Shown one piece after another: positions 32,675-42,018 of a stretch of 64,000 bases of DNA; positions within the stretch are counted from its first letter, which is position 1, and each line of letters opens with the position of its first letter. A model generated the notes under the pieces. The model saw only the letters and a list, made by a program, of their open reading frames with translations, ran no database searches and had not been told where the DNA came from. The DNA comes from CAWCGU01 sp963795195. Its GTDB lineage: Bacteria > Actinomycetota > Thermoleophilia > Solirubrobacterales > 70-9. The position numbers and the translations under genes were made by a program. The stretch lies in assembly GCA_963795195.1 (NCBI GenBank), contig CAWCGU010000006.1:868001-932000 (forward strand), in the 5' to 3' direction.

Positions 32675-33456
32675 CAGTGGCCGGGGTGGCGAGCGATCAG
32701 CAACAGGTGGTCGGGGAGCTGGTAGGGCGCCGGGCGCCAAGCACGCCGCTCGAAGCGATCGGCCGCCATCGCGACCGCGTTGAGAGCGACGTAGAGCGGC
32801 TTGAAGAGAGGCCCCGCGAGCCGCCAGGCGCCGCCCCGATACGTGAAACGCTCCTCCGCGGCCCGCAGGATGCGCCCCCCGATCGTCGCCCAGGAGACGG
32901 CGAAGCCGCCGACCTCCTCGACTTCAACGTCGGCCCAGTCGCCGAACACCGACGCTAGCTGGGGCCCGGTGAAGCGATGCTCGAGCCGGTCGCGGTTGTA
33001 CTCCCAGATCAGCGGCAGCGTGACCACCAGGCTGCCCCCCGGTCGCAACACGCGCTGGAGCTCCGCCGCGGCCGCCTGCGGATCGGGTAGATAGAAAAAC
33101 CCCTCGGTGAACAGCACCAGGTCGAAGCTCGCGTCCTCGAAGGGCAGGAATTCCTGGCTGGTGACGTCGGCGCCGCCGTAGTGGTGGTCGACGTCGAATC
33201 CGGTCACCCGCGATCCGGGCGGCAGCAGGTCCTCGTACGGGCGGGTGCCGCAGAAGACGTCGAGCACGTCGAGCGGACCCTCGAATCGCCCCAGGACCGC
33301 GGCCAGGTGCTGGACCAGCCGCCGCAGGATCAGGAAGTCGGCCTGAGTCGGCTGCGGATGCCGGCGAGAGGCGCGCATCACAGCCAGCTGCTCGTCGGGC
33401 AGGCGCGGGCGCGGCTCCATCTGGTTGTGGGTCATGGGGTTCACATCTGGCCGCAT
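32674..33456 (-). CDS. Class I SAM methyltransferase (type 11)
   Basis: A 260-residue protein (or 253 from ATG 33435). LDVLDVFCGTRPYEDLLPPG is the SAM-binding loop region and VTGFDVDHHYGGADV follows. FDLVLFTEGFFYLPDPQAA and LQRVLRPGGSLVVTLPLIW complete the methyltransferase-11 fold. The basic C-terminal third may face the membrane. It diverges from the exporter ATPase gene at 33497 and is coupled by TGATG to the deacetylase-like gene. A role in modifying the exported glycan or its lipid carrier is plausible. Confidence 0.75.
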   Translation of the reverse strand: MRPDVNPMTHNQMEPRPRLPDEQLAVMRASRRHPQPTQADFLILRRLVQHLAAVLGRFEGPLDVLDVFCGTRPYEDLLPPGSRVTGFDVDHHYGGADVTSQEFLPFEDASFDLVLFTEGFFYLPDPQAAAAELQRVLRPGGSLVVTLPLIWEYNRDRLEHRFTGPQLASVFGDWADVEVEEVGGFAVSWATIGGRILRAAEERFTYRGGAWRLAGPLFKPLYVALNAVAMAADRFERRAWRPAPYQLPDHLLLIARHPGH

Positions 33457-33496
33457 CTCGATCGCATGGGAGAGCTGTTTCTATCCTGTCGGCGCT

Positions 33497-34747
33497 ATGA
33501 GTGGTCGCCCGCTCGCGATGGAGGTACGCGAGCTCCATAAGACGTTTCGCATTCCCACGGAGAGGGTCCATCGGCTCAAGGAGCGGGTCCTACACCCGAT
33601 GCGCTCAACCAAGTTCAACGAGCTGCACGTCCTCAACAACGTCTCCTTCGAGGTCGAGCGGGGTGAGTTCTTCGGCATCGTCGGTGTCAACGGTTCGGGC
33701 AAGAGCACCCTGCTGAAGCTACTGTCGAGCATCTACCGAGCAGATTCAGGATCGATCCGAGCTGCCGGGACGGTGACGCCTTTCATCGAGCTCGGCGTCG
33801 GTTTCAACCCGGAGCTGACCGCACACGACAACGTGCTGCTGAACGGCGTGATGATGGGACTGAGCCCGAAGGAGGCTCGCGAGCGCTACGACGCGGTCAT
33901 GGACTACGCCGGCCTGCGCGAATTCGGCGAGCTGCAGTTGAAGAACTACTCGAGCGGGATGCAGGTGCGCCTCGCCTTCTCGGTGATGCTCCAGGTCGAA
34001 TCGGACATCCTGCTGATCGACGAGGTGCTGGCGGTCGGCGACCACGCTTTCCAGGAGAAGTGCATCGACTCGCTCACCAAGGTCCATGCCTCGGGACGCA
34101 CGATCGTCTTCGTCACGCACGCGATGCCGATGGTCGAGCGTTTCTGCGACCGCGCGATGCTCTTACACCACGGCGAGGTCAAGAAGATCGGAGAGCCGGT
34201 CGGCGTCACCAGCGGCTATTTGGACGTCGCCCGCTCGGAGGACGCCCTCTGGACGGCGCAGAGCGTCGTCGCCGAGCAGCCGGGCGCCGGGCAGCTCCCC
34301 GCGGACGTCACCAGGCTGGAACTCGCCGACGCCGAGGGGCGCTCGGGTTCGGAGATCGACGTGCAGGAGACTTTTGAGATCGACGCCGAAGTGGTGCTGC
34401 GCGAACCGCTGGAACGCGCCTGGGTGCACGTCGAGATCGAGAACTCGGGAGGGACGAGGGTCTTCGGCGCCGGCACTCCCTGGATCGAAGACGGTGCCCG
34501 GCTCGAAGCGGGCGAGCGGTTGCGAGTCAGCGCGACGATCGAAAACCGGCTCGGTCCCGGCGAATACACGCTGACCTGCACGATGGCCGTGACCGATCCG
34601 GCCAGTTCGGGAACGCTGACGGTCTCCAACCCGCGCAGCATGCAGATCCTGGTCGCAGGCCGACGCCAGGACTACGAGGGGATGCTCTCGTTGCGCCACG
34701 AGCTCTCGGTCGAGCGCCGCAGCGCCGGGGAGCCGTTGTCGCGATGA
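33497..34747 (+). CDS. Polysaccharide ABC exporter ATPase with C-terminal Wzt-like domain
   Basis: A 416-residue protein from ATG 33497, with TATCCT 9 nt upstream. The ATPase domain contains FFGIVGVNGSGKSTLLKLLS (Walker A), the diverged signature YSSGMQVRLAFSVMLQ and Walker B ILLIDEVLAVGDHAFQEKC, all typical of the TagH/Wzt subfamily. Residues from about 255 onward form a beta-sandwich extension like the Wzt glycan-binding domain. There it recognises the terminal modification of the finished chain before export. The permease gene follows in an ATGA overlap. Nearby methyltransferases could make such a terminal cap. Confidence 0.9.
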   Translation: MSGRPLAMEVRELHKTFRIPTERVHRLKERVLHPMRSTKFNELHVLNNVSFEVERGEFFGIVGVNGSGKSTLLKLLSSIYRADSGSIRAAGTVTPFIELGVGFNPELTAHDNVLLNGVMMGLSPKEARERYDAVMDYAGLREFGELQLKNYSSGMQVRLAFSVMLQVESDILLIDEVLAVGDHAFQEKCIDSLTKVHASGRTIVFVTHAMPMVERFCDRAMLLHHGEVKKIGEPVGVTSGYLDVARSEDALWTAQSVVAEQPGAGQLPADVTRLELADAEGRSGSEIDVQETFEIDAEVVLREPLERAWVHVEIENSGGTRVFGAGTPWIEDGARLEAGERLRVSATIENRLGPGEYTLTCTMAVTDPASSGTLTVSNPRSMQILVAGRRQDYEGMLSLRHELSVERRSAGEPLSR

Positions 34748-35628
34748 CGGGGCAAACCACTGGGTCCAGGCACCTCGATGAGGCCCTCGAACTCGTCGAG
34801 ATCCGCGGCCCGTCCGCCTTCGGCGGCGGCTGGCGGCGCTTCGTAAATCTGCTCTGGCTGAACTCGATGGCCGACCTGCGCCAGAAGTACGTCGGCTCGG
34901 TCTTGGGTTACCTCTGGACGTTGATCAGGCCGCTGCTTTTCTTCGCGATCCTCTACTTCGTCTTCACGAAGCTGTTCCGGATCGGCGACAGCGTCGAGAA
35001 CTACGAGGCCTTTCTGATCATCAACATCGTCATGTTCGAGTTCTTCTCAGACGCGACGACCGCCGCGGTACGTTCCGTTGTGGACCACGAGAACGTCGTC
35101 CGCAAGATGCAGTTCCCGCGGATCGTGATCCCGCTCTCGGTGGTGCTCACGGCGACGATCACGCTCTGCCTCGACCTGATCGCCGCGTTCGTGGTGCTGC
35201 TGATTCTGGGAGTGGACCCGATGAGCACCTGGCTGCTGATGCCGCTGCTGCTGGTCCCGCTGATCGTCTTCACAACCGGCGTCGCGCTCGTGCTCTCGTC
35301 GCTCTACGTCACCTTTCGCGACCTCGAGCACATCTGGGGCGTCGGGGTGCGGGCGCTGCTCTACGGAATGCCGGTGCTGTACCCGGTCAGCTTCCTCAAC
35401 AACGAGGGCGTCCCGGACATCCTGCGCCAGCTCGTCCTCGACAACCCGCTGACGCCGCTCTTCATCCAGGCCGGGCACTGGGTCGCCGACCCGACGCTGC
35501 CGACCGCGTCGCAGGCCGTCGACACGGTGGCCGGCCTCTGGGTGCCGTTGGTTTTGATGGTTGCGATCACGGTCTTCGGGCTTTGGCTGTTCGAGCGCCG
35601 GGCCCCGCGCGTCGCCGAAGCGCTCTAG
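34744..35628 (+). CDS. Polysaccharide ABC exporter permease (Wzm/TagG type)
   Basis: A 294-residue ABC-2 permease with six transmembrane helices. An amphipathic interface helix (MADLRQKYVGSVLGYLWTLI) starts the membrane domain, and NIVMFEFFSDATTAAVRSVV and VRKMQFPRIVIPLSVVL are characteristic. VGVRALLYGMPVLYPVSFL and LDNPLTPLFIQAGHW also match O-antigen and teichoic-acid exporters. It starts inside the stop of the ATPase gene (ATGA) and shares a CTAG with the stop of the opposing GT gene. Together with the ATPase it would export an undecaprenyl-linked polymer. Confidence 0.9.
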   Translation: MTGQTTGSRHLDEALELVEIRGPSAFGGGWRRFVNLLWLNSMADLRQKYVGSVLGYLWTLIRPLLFFAILYFVFTKLFRIGDSVENYEAFLIINIVMFEFFSDATTAAVRSVVDHENVVRKMQFPRIVIPLSVVLTATITLCLDLIAAFVVLLILGVDPMSTWLLMPLLLVPLIVFTTGVALVLSSLYVTFRDLEHIWGVGVRALLYGMPVLYPVSFLNNEGVPDILRQLVLDNPLTPLFIQAGHWVADPTLPTASQAVDTVAGLWVPLVLMVAITVFGLWLFERRAPRVAEAL

Positions 35629-37859
35629 CGCCAACCGCCGACGGCGAGCAACCGCAGCCCGGACGCAAACACGCCAATCGCCGCCTCGTCGGTGAAGCGC
35701 CGCAGGACATCCGCCCGGCCGCGGGCCACCAGCGCGGTCGCGAGCTCGGGGTCGTCGAGCAGGGTCTCGATGGCGACGGCCGTCGAGGCGGCATCTCCGG
35801 GGGCCACCAGCAGCGCCGTCTCGCCGTCGCGAAGAACCTCGGCGACGCCGCCGGTGCGAGCCGCAACCACCGGGCATCCAGCGAGCAACGCCTCGCAGGG
35901 AACCCGGCCGAAGGCTTCCGCGTCGCGTCGCGGGTTGACGACGACAGCAGCGGCGGCGAACGCGTCGGAGAGGTCGGACTGGAATCCGATCAGGCGCACG
36001 GTCCCCTCCGCTTCGCCTGCCAGCTTTTCGAGCCTTTGCTGGTACTCGAGGTCCCGGCCACGGGGGAACGGCTCTCCCGCGATCAGGCAGACGGCCGCGG
36101 GTTCGCGCCCCTGATTGACGATCTCAACGGCCTCGATCAGGACATCCTGCCCGCGGCGCTCGGTGATGCTGCCGGCGGCGAGCACGACGGGGGCGCCTTC
36201 AGGGATCTCATGGCGGCTCCTGAAACCGGCCGCGTCCCCGCCGCCATAGCGGTCCTCGATCGGCGGATAGGAGACGAACACCGGGGCGTCGCCGCCCGCG
36301 TACTCGGCGGCGACGGCAAGCGAGCAGGCCAAGACGATGTCCGCGCGCTTGGCCGCCGCGCGAACGAGCGCGCGGCCGACCGCGCGGCGCGGCGCGGCGC
36401 GCCCGCTGGTGAGCAGCTCGGAGGCTTCGATGGCAACGGGAACGCCTTCCCGGCGTGCGGCGATCTGGGCCGCGGGGAGGGTCGCGGTTGAGGTGATCAG
36501 GAGGTCCGGCTGTAGTTCGCGGAGCTTGTGCTGGAGGTTCGCGGCGTCCCGTTTGGCGCGTCGCGCCAACGACAGCATCGAGCCAGGGGATCTGGGGAGC
36601 ATCAGTGGTTCGAAGGGCACGGTGTGGACGGTGGCGAACCGGCGGTAGAGGTCGGCCGTGCCGCCCTCGCCCGGGACGATCACGTCGAGGTGGGCGGTTT
36701 CGCCCAGCCAGCGCAGGCGACTCTCGAGCGAGAGCGCCGGGCCGCTCAACTCGGCCACATGGAAGATCGCGACGGCCCGGGCGGGGCGCGGGTCATTGAC
36801 GGCCAGATCAGGGGGGTCTGCGACTTTCCGTCCCGAATCAGGACGCAACTTCCCAGACCCCTGGCCTGAGAGGCTCGGCGGCTTCTTTCGCGTGGCCACC
36901 AGCGCTCCCCCACCAGCCCGCCGCAGCCTCGCCCTCCTGGCTGCCCGCCGTTCCAATGTCTCGCGCAACGATGGCGGCCCAAAGCTCTCGACCAGCGCCC
37001 CGGGGTACTCGAACTCCGGCCGCCCAGCCCGCCACCCCGCAACCCGCCCCCGCAGACCAGCCAGGTTGCGATCCGCGACCAACTGGCCAGCCAGCACCAC
37101 CCCGTCGCGCGCCAGAATCCCCGGCAGTCGCCCCGCGCTCACGCCCCCGTACTTGCGCAGCACATACCCCCGCCCGAACCCCATCATCCGGTTCTTGGCA
37201 GGCGAGCCGGAGCCGGCCGTGCCCGAGTGCTCGTGGATCGCCTGGGCATCGATCGCCAGCGCGCAGCGCATCCCGGCGATGCGCATCCGCAGCGCCAGGT
37301 CAACATCCTCCCAGTACGCGAACAACGCCTCGTCGAAACCGCCCTGCTCGAGGAAGGCGCGCCGGTCGTATGCGGCAGCACCGCCAGTCGGGCCGAGCGG
37401 GTCGGGAACGCCGTCGTCCAGATCGGCGACAGCGGTTCCGTTGAGGTAGTCGAATCCGAGCAGCGTGCGGTCGATCTCGATGCCGGCGCTGTCGATCACC
37501 TCCGGGTCGGCGGCCTCGCGAAGCACCCCTGCCGCCATCGTCAGACCGGCCGCTGCGTCGATTCGGCCCGCCAGCGCTTCGACGAACCCCGGGCCGCAGA
37601 CACAATCGTCGTTGACCAAAACCAGGACGTCGCCCTCGGCGACCCGCGCCGCAGCGTTGATCGCCGCGCCGAATCCCGCGTTGTGCCCCATCTGCAGTAC
37701 GCGAACTCCGCTGAAGCGCCCGGGCAGTTCAGCCGTTGCCGGATCGTTGCAGGCGTTGTCGACAACGATGACTTCCTCCGCGCCCGCGAGCGACGACAGC
37801 GCATGCTGCAGGCGCTCACCGCCCTTCACGGTGGGGACGATCACCGTCGCCGAGGTCAT
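35625..37859 (-). CDS. Two-domain glycosyltransferase (GT2 + GT4)
   Basis: A 744-residue fusion in the reverse domain order of the 27-29 kb pair. Residues 1-300 are a rhamnosyltransferase-like GT2 domain (ATVIVPTVKGGERLQHAL, VVDNACNDPATAELPG, NAGFGAAINAAARVAEGDVL, FAYWEDVDLALRMRIAG). A Pro/Gly-rich linker at about residues 310-355 leads to a GT4 domain (APVVLAAGSITERRGQDVLI, RDAEAFGRVPCEALLAGCPV, ARTGGVAEVLRDGETALLV). Both domains look catalytically complete, so two successive sugar additions are possible. It runs towards the exporter genes and shares CTAG with the permease stop. Confidence 0.85.
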   Translation of the reverse strand: MTSATVIVPTVKGGERLQHALSSLAGAEEVIVVDNACNDPATAELPGRFSGVRVLQMGHNAGFGAAINAAARVAEGDVLVLVNDDCVCGPGFVEALAGRIDAAAGLTMAAGVLREAADPEVIDSAGIEIDRTLLGFDYLNGTAVADLDDGVPDPLGPTGGAAAYDRRAFLEQGGFDEALFAYWEDVDLALRMRIAGMRCALAIDAQAIHEHSGTAGSGSPAKNRMMGFGRGYVLRKYGGVSAGRLPGILARDGVVLAGQLVADRNLAGLRGRVAGWRAGRPEFEYPGALVESFGPPSLRETLERRAARRARLRRAGGGALVATRKKPPSLSGQGSGKLRPDSGRKVADPPDLAVNDPRPARAVAIFHVAELSGPALSLESRLRWLGETAHLDVIVPGEGGTADLYRRFATVHTVPFEPLMLPRSPGSMLSLARRAKRDAANLQHKLRELQPDLLITSTATLPAAQIAARREGVPVAIEASELLTSGRAAPRRAVGRALVRAAAKRADIVLACSLAVAAEYAGGDAPVFVSYPPIEDRYGGGDAAGFRSRHEIPEGAPVVLAAGSITERRGQDVLIEAVEIVNQGREPAAVCLIAGEPFPRGRDLEYQQRLEKLAGEAEGTVRLIGFQSDLSDAFAAAAVVVNPRRDAEAFGRVPCEALLAGCPVVAARTGGVAEVLRDGETALLVAPGDAASTAVAIETLLDDPELATALVARGRADVLRRFTDEAAIGVFASGLRLLAVGGWR

Positions 37860-37883
37860 CTCAGATGCCGCGCGGGCTACGGC

Positions 37884-39425
37884 CTAGTAGGCGCCCGTGC
37901 CTCGCAGGATTGCCGGGATCGTCTGGGCGATGATCCGCAGGTCGCGGGCGAGGGAGAGGTTCTCGACGTAGTCGAGCTCGACCGCGAGGCGCTCCTGGAA
38001 GTTGAGGGCGCCGCGACCGAAGACCTGCATCGGGCCGGTCATCCCCGGCTTGACCGCGAGCCGGAAGCGATGCTCGGGCTGATAGCGGTCGACCAGCCCC
38101 ATCCACTCCGGGCGCGGCCCGACGATGCTCATCTCCCCGCGCAGGACGTTTAGCAACTGCGGTAGCTCATCGACGCTGAGTCGCCTCAGGACACCGCCTA
38201 CCCGAGTCACACGGGGGTCGCGCTTGAGCTTGAACATCGGATCCGGCAGTTCGTCGAGCGCGACCAGGTTGCCGAGCTCCTGCTCGGCGTCCTCGCTCAT
38301 CGTGCGCAGCTTGAAGATCCGGAAGGGGCGGCCGGCGAGTCCGGCGCGTACCTGCCGGAAGAGCACCGGGCCCTGGCTGTCGAGGCGAATCGCAAGCGCC
38401 ACGAAGGGGAGGAATGGGAGCAGGAGCAGCAGGAACATCGATGAGACGGCCACGTCGAAGGCCCGCTTCAGCAGCATCGTCGAGCGTGAGACGTCACGGG
38501 TGTCGTACTCGAGTACCGGCAGATCGGCAACCTCGGAGAGCAGCGGCGCGGCGCCGGCGCGGCCGCGCAGTGGCGAGACGACGCTCAGCTTGACCTGCTC
38601 AGTACGACAAATCCCATTCAGGGTTCCGATCCACTCCGGGTCGATGCGCTCGGAGGCGACGATCACCCGGTCCACACCGCAGGTGAGCTCGCGCAGAGCC
38701 GTCTCGACGTCCTCGCCCGCCCCGCGCATCGGCACCTTCGGATGGCGGGCGACCTCGAGATGCATGTCCGTGAACAACTCCAGCTTGCGCCGGGCGGCCC
38801 AGGCAAGCTCGCCGTCTCCGACGACGGCGGTCACCTCGCGCGGCGTCAGGCGGCGCCAGAGCGCACGCGCCGCGGCCCTGAGGATGAAGGCGGACACCGT
38901 CGCGAGTGCCCAGACGCCGACGACGGAGCCCAGGCTCATATCACCGATCGGCGTGACGTCGGCGAGCAGGCCGAGGCTCGCCGCGCAGATCGCTGCCCAG
39001 GCGGCGATCGAGCCGAGCTCGTCGATCGTAAGATGGCGAATCGAGCGCTGGTCGCGGTCGTAGAGGCCGAGTACCTTGGCGACGACGATCCAGGCGGGAA
39101 CGAATGCGATCGCCCAGGTCACGGAGGCGAGCGAGCTCGGCACGGCCACGGCCGTGGCAATCATCGCGGCGGCCAGGTCCCCGCTCGCCAGCATCCGCCG
39201 GCGACGGGTGTCGCGCCAGAAGCGCTGCCCGGACGGCGCCGCCCCGGGCGCGGTCCCGCGGTCCTCGGGCCTGGAGCCCACCTGAAGCGCTGTGTCCGCC
39301 GTACCTCGGGGCATACCGTTCGAGGACGCATCCGGAACTGCCGTGTTTTCGGTGAGGTCCGGGAGTCCCTCGTCGGGGCGAGGATACCCGTTGCGAAGCC
39401 GATCCAACAGACGCTGAAGCCTCAT
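37884..39425 (-). CDS. Polyprenyl-phosphate sugar phosphotransferase (WbaP/CpsE type)
   Basis: A 513-residue initiating enzyme. The N-terminal third has about four membrane helices, followed by a Rossmann-like cytoplasmic domain (EVTAVVGDGELAWAARRKLE). The catalytic bacterial sugar-transferase domain starts at KRAFDVAVSSMFLLLL. It contains VLFRQVRAGLAGRPFRIFKL, RRLSVDELPQLLNVLRGEMS and IVGPRPEWMGLVDRYQPEH, then LAVKPGMTGPMQVFGR. It should transfer a sugar-1-phosphate to undecaprenyl phosphate and thereby start the glycan. The start lies in an ATGA overlap with the O-antigen-ligase-like gene. Confidence 0.9.
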   Translation of the reverse strand: MRLQRLLDRLRNGYPRPDEGLPDLTENTAVPDASSNGMPRGTADTALQVGSRPEDRGTAPGAAPSGQRFWRDTRRRRMLASGDLAAAMIATAVAVPSSLASVTWAIAFVPAWIVVAKVLGLYDRDQRSIRHLTIDELGSIAAWAAICAASLGLLADVTPIGDMSLGSVVGVWALATVSAFILRAAARALWRRLTPREVTAVVGDGELAWAARRKLELFTDMHLEVARHPKVPMRGAGEDVETALRELTCGVDRVIVASERIDPEWIGTLNGICRTEQVKLSVVSPLRGRAGAAPLLSEVADLPVLEYDTRDVSRSTMLLKRAFDVAVSSMFLLLLLPFLPFVALAIRLDSQGPVLFRQVRAGLAGRPFRIFKLRTMSEDAEQELGNLVALDELPDPMFKLKRDPRVTRVGGVLRRLSVDELPQLLNVLRGEMSIVGPRPEWMGLVDRYQPEHRFRLAVKPGMTGPMQVFGRGALNFQERLAVELDYVENLSLARDLRIIAQTIPAILRGTGAY

Positions 39426-41347
39426 GGGGCGCCGCCTTGCTCGACCGGAAGCGGCAGCGGCGCAAGCTCGATCGCGCGGGCGATCGCACTGTCGTAGGCC
39501 GCGTCCTGCTCAGCCTCTGACTCGACCCGGGCGGCGACGAGCCAGGTGCGCCAGTCGTCCGGGGCGAGCCTGACCGCCTCGGCCGCGGCGGCCCTTGCCC
39601 TGGGGATGTCCCCCTGCAGCAGCTCCACCTGAGCCTCCTGCAGCGGCGGCTCTGGCGACCACGGCTGGACCGCCCCCGCGTCGACCGCGCTCTGGACGGC
39701 TGCCTCCAGGTCGCCTCGCGCCGCCGCCTCGCGGCTGTCGTCCAGCTTGACCTCCGTCAACAGCAGCACGCCAGCCGCCCAGATGCTCGCCCAGGCTGTC
39801 GCGAAGACCGCGACCCCCAGCCCGAAGCCGTCGCGACTTACCGCCTCCGAAGGGCCCGGCGGCTCAGCCGAGCCGACGGCTCGCACCGCTTCCCGCGGTG
39901 CGGCGGTCAGGATCGCCGCGCCGGCCAGGACCAGGCCAAATACGGCCGGGATCTCCCACGTCCAGTCGAGCGCCGCGGAGAGCAGCCCGGCGCCCACGAG
40001 GCCGGCCGCCGCGGCCGCCTCGGCGCTGATGCCCGCTCGCAGCGCCCGGTAAAGGGCGACCGCGAGCGTCGCCACGAAGCCGGCCAGCAACAGAAAGCCG
40101 ACCAGGCCGAGCTCCGCCAGCGTTTCGATGAAGACCGAGTGCGCGTCTACGACCTTGCGCGGAAGCGTGCCGTTGACGTTCCACCAAAGCTCGTAGTTGC
40201 CGGCGCCGATGCCGGTCAGCGGATCGCTTCGGAAGGCGTCAAGCCCCACGTCCCAGAACTGGTAGCGGCCGCTGCCGCTACCCCGCAGCAGGTCACCGGT
40301 GCCTTGGGCGCCGGAGCGAGCCACCTCGTCGGGGGTGGCGCGGAACTCCTCGACCCGCTCGATCGGGTTCACGAAAACCGCCAGTGCAACCACGCCGACG
40401 ACCGCCACCGCGGCGATCACGCGCGGCCGCGGCCGCGCGATCCGCAATTGGTCGAGACGGGGCTCGAGGCCGGCCTTGACGCCACCGACCAGGGCGCCGA
40501 ACGCGATCAGCGCGACTGCGATCTGCCAGCCGGCGGCCTGGGCAGAATCGGTGTTGAAGCCGTTGATCAGGTCCGAATTGCGGGAGGCCAGCCAGATCAG
40601 CGCCGCGGCGCCGATGCCTGAAAGGACGACGCCGGCGATCACTCGCGAGCGCCGCCGGGGTCCCAGCGCGATCACGATCAGCGCGCCGGCGGCGGCTGCG
40701 GCGTAACCCCCCCGCGAGGAACTGAAATAGATGACGAGCGCCGGCGCAAGAATCGCGGCCGCGGCAAGCGAACGGCGCGCGACCGTGGCGGCCGACCCCG
40801 ACAGCCAGGCGAGCAGGACGATCAGCCCCGCCATGCAGGCCGCCAGGCCGTTCCAGTAGCCGATCGGGAATCCAAGTCGGCCGGTGGCAGAGTTCAGCAC
40901 GGCGAAAGTCTCCAGGTCGTCCGTCGCGAAAACGCCCAGGAAGAGCCTGGTGGCTAGCGAGGCCACGCCTACGGCCAGCAGGCCGAGCGTGAGACCGTTG
41001 AGCAGCGGGCGAGGGCCTGCGGAGCGGGCGACCATCACGGCCAGGACGAAGGCCCCCAGGTAAGCCGCGACCCTGACGACCTCCGCAAAAGCTCGCCCGG
41101 CGTCGGTCGCCCAGAGCAGCGAAAGCGCCGTCCAGGCTCCCAGCGCCGCCAGCAGCGTGCCGGCCAGGACCGCCTCTCGCGGCACGCCCTCGCCGCCCCT
41201 CCACCAGCGAGCAAGGATCCCTACTATTACGATCCACCAGATCGCTATCGCGCCAGCGGCGATCAGCTCAGTCGAGTAGCCGCCGTCCGCGAACGCAATC
41301 GTCGCGAACGCAATCGCAACTAGGACCGCCGTACCGTGTTGAAGCAT
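39422..41347 (-). CDS. O-antigen ligase/polymerase family membrane protein
   Basis: A 641-residue protein with about twelve membrane helices and a large outside loop. That loop contains GAGNYELWWNVNGTLPRK and VVDAHSVFIETLAELGLVGF, the Wzy_C signature with the conserved His. The C-terminal ~90 residues are TPR-like (ARAAAAEAVRLAPDDWRTWL). Members join lipid-linked repeat units or ligate a polymer to its acceptor on the outer side of the membrane. It precedes and overlaps the initiating sugar transferase gene, so a Wzy-type pathway may coexist with the ABC exporter at 33.5-35.6 kb. Confidence 0.8.
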   Translation of the reverse strand: MLQHGTAVLVAIAFATIAFADGGYSTELIAAGAIAIWWIVIVGILARWWRGGEGVPREAVLAGTLLAALGAWTALSLLWATDAGRAFAEVVRVAAYLGAFVLAVMVARSAGPRPLLNGLTLGLLAVGVASLATRLFLGVFATDDLETFAVLNSATGRLGFPIGYWNGLAACMAGLIVLLAWLSGSAATVARRSLAAAAILAPALVIYFSSSRGGYAAAAAGALIVIALGPRRRSRVIAGVVLSGIGAAALIWLASRNSDLINGFNTDSAQAAGWQIAVALIAFGALVGGVKAGLEPRLDQLRIARPRPRVIAAVAVVGVVALAVFVNPIERVEEFRATPDEVARSGAQGTGDLLRGSGSGRYQFWDVGLDAFRSDPLTGIGAGNYELWWNVNGTLPRKVVDAHSVFIETLAELGLVGFLLLAGFVATLAVALYRALRAGISAEAAAAAGLVGAGLLSAALDWTWEIPAVFGLVLAGAAILTAAPREAVRAVGSAEPPGPSEAVSRDGFGLGVAVFATAWASIWAAGVLLLTEVKLDDSREAAARGDLEAAVQSAVDAGAVQPWSPEPPLQEAQVELLQGDIPRARAAAAEAVRLAPDDWRTWLVAARVESEAEQDAAYDSAIARAIELAPLPLPVEQGGAP

Positions 41348-41394
41348 GCCGATTACGCCAATTGGTCGTGCGACGCCGTTACCCTTCCCACCTG

Positions 41395-41991
41395 ATGAGA
41401 ACTGACCAAGAGTCTATGCGCAGCCTGCGGCGCCCCTTCGCCGTCTACCTCGGCGTTCTCGCCGTCCTGGGGCTCAGCCTTGCATTGGCGGCCACGGCCG
41501 GGGCCAAGAACCCCGCCGTTGACGAGTACGTGCTCGACATTCCCGAGGCGACGGGTTCGAGCACGGGGAACGGCAACGGCTCCAGTTCTGGCAACGGCAA
41601 CCAAAGCGGTGGTGGAGGCGACGGCGGGAGTTCGAGCAGCAGCGGCGACAGCAGCGAAGCAGAACCCGCGCCGCCACCGGCGACCGCCCCGGAGCCGAGC
41701 ACGCCGAATCCCTCGCCGCAGGAATCCGGCGGCACCAATTCGAGCGCGAGCAACGCAGGAGGCGGCGGAGGGGAGAAAGCCGATCAGCCACGCCCCAACC
41801 AGGGGTCTGACGGCCCCAACGTCGGAGCGGTGGCGGCCTCGTCGGCCGCGCCCGCCGCCCAGACGGTGCCCGCGATCGCGACCGATGTCGCCGGTGAAGG
41901 CGGCGTGCCGCTGCTGCTGGCCGGCCTGGCGGGCGTCGGCGCACTAGGCCTTTTCTTCGTGCACCGCCGGCGTCAAGCGCAGCGCGGCTAG
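41395..41991 (+). CDS. Secreted Ser/Gly/Pro-rich protein with C-terminal membrane anchor
   Basis: A 198-residue protein from ATG 41395, or 191 from ATG 41416 (MRSLRRPFAVYLGVLAVLGL). The signal peptide ends at AATAGA. The mature part is a low-complexity chain rich in Gly, Ser, Asn and Pro, followed by a single transmembrane helix (VPLLLAGLAGVGALGLFFV) and HRRRQAQRG. This is sortase-substrate-like topology without an LPxTG motif. It diverges from the O-antigen-ligase gene. It is probably an extended envelope stalk or spacer protein; no family is recognised. Confidence 0.6.
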   Translation: MRTDQESMRSLRRPFAVYLGVLAVLGLSLALAATAGAKNPAVDEYVLDIPEATGSSTGNGNGSSSGNGNQSGGGGDGGSSSSSGDSSEAEPAPPPATAPEPSTPNPSPQESGGTNSSASNAGGGGGEKADQPRPNQGSDGPNVGAVAASSAAPAAQTVPAIATDVAGEGGVPLLLAGLAGVGALGLFFVHRRRQAQRG

Positions 41992-42018
41992 CGCTCGAGC
42001 GCACGTAACAGGGACAAA

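Noticed and set aside
41362..41394. TTG 41362 as start of the Ser/Gly-rich secreted protein
   Set aside because: ATG 41395 or 41416 gives a standard signal peptide; the extension adds charged residues and lacks a ribosome site.
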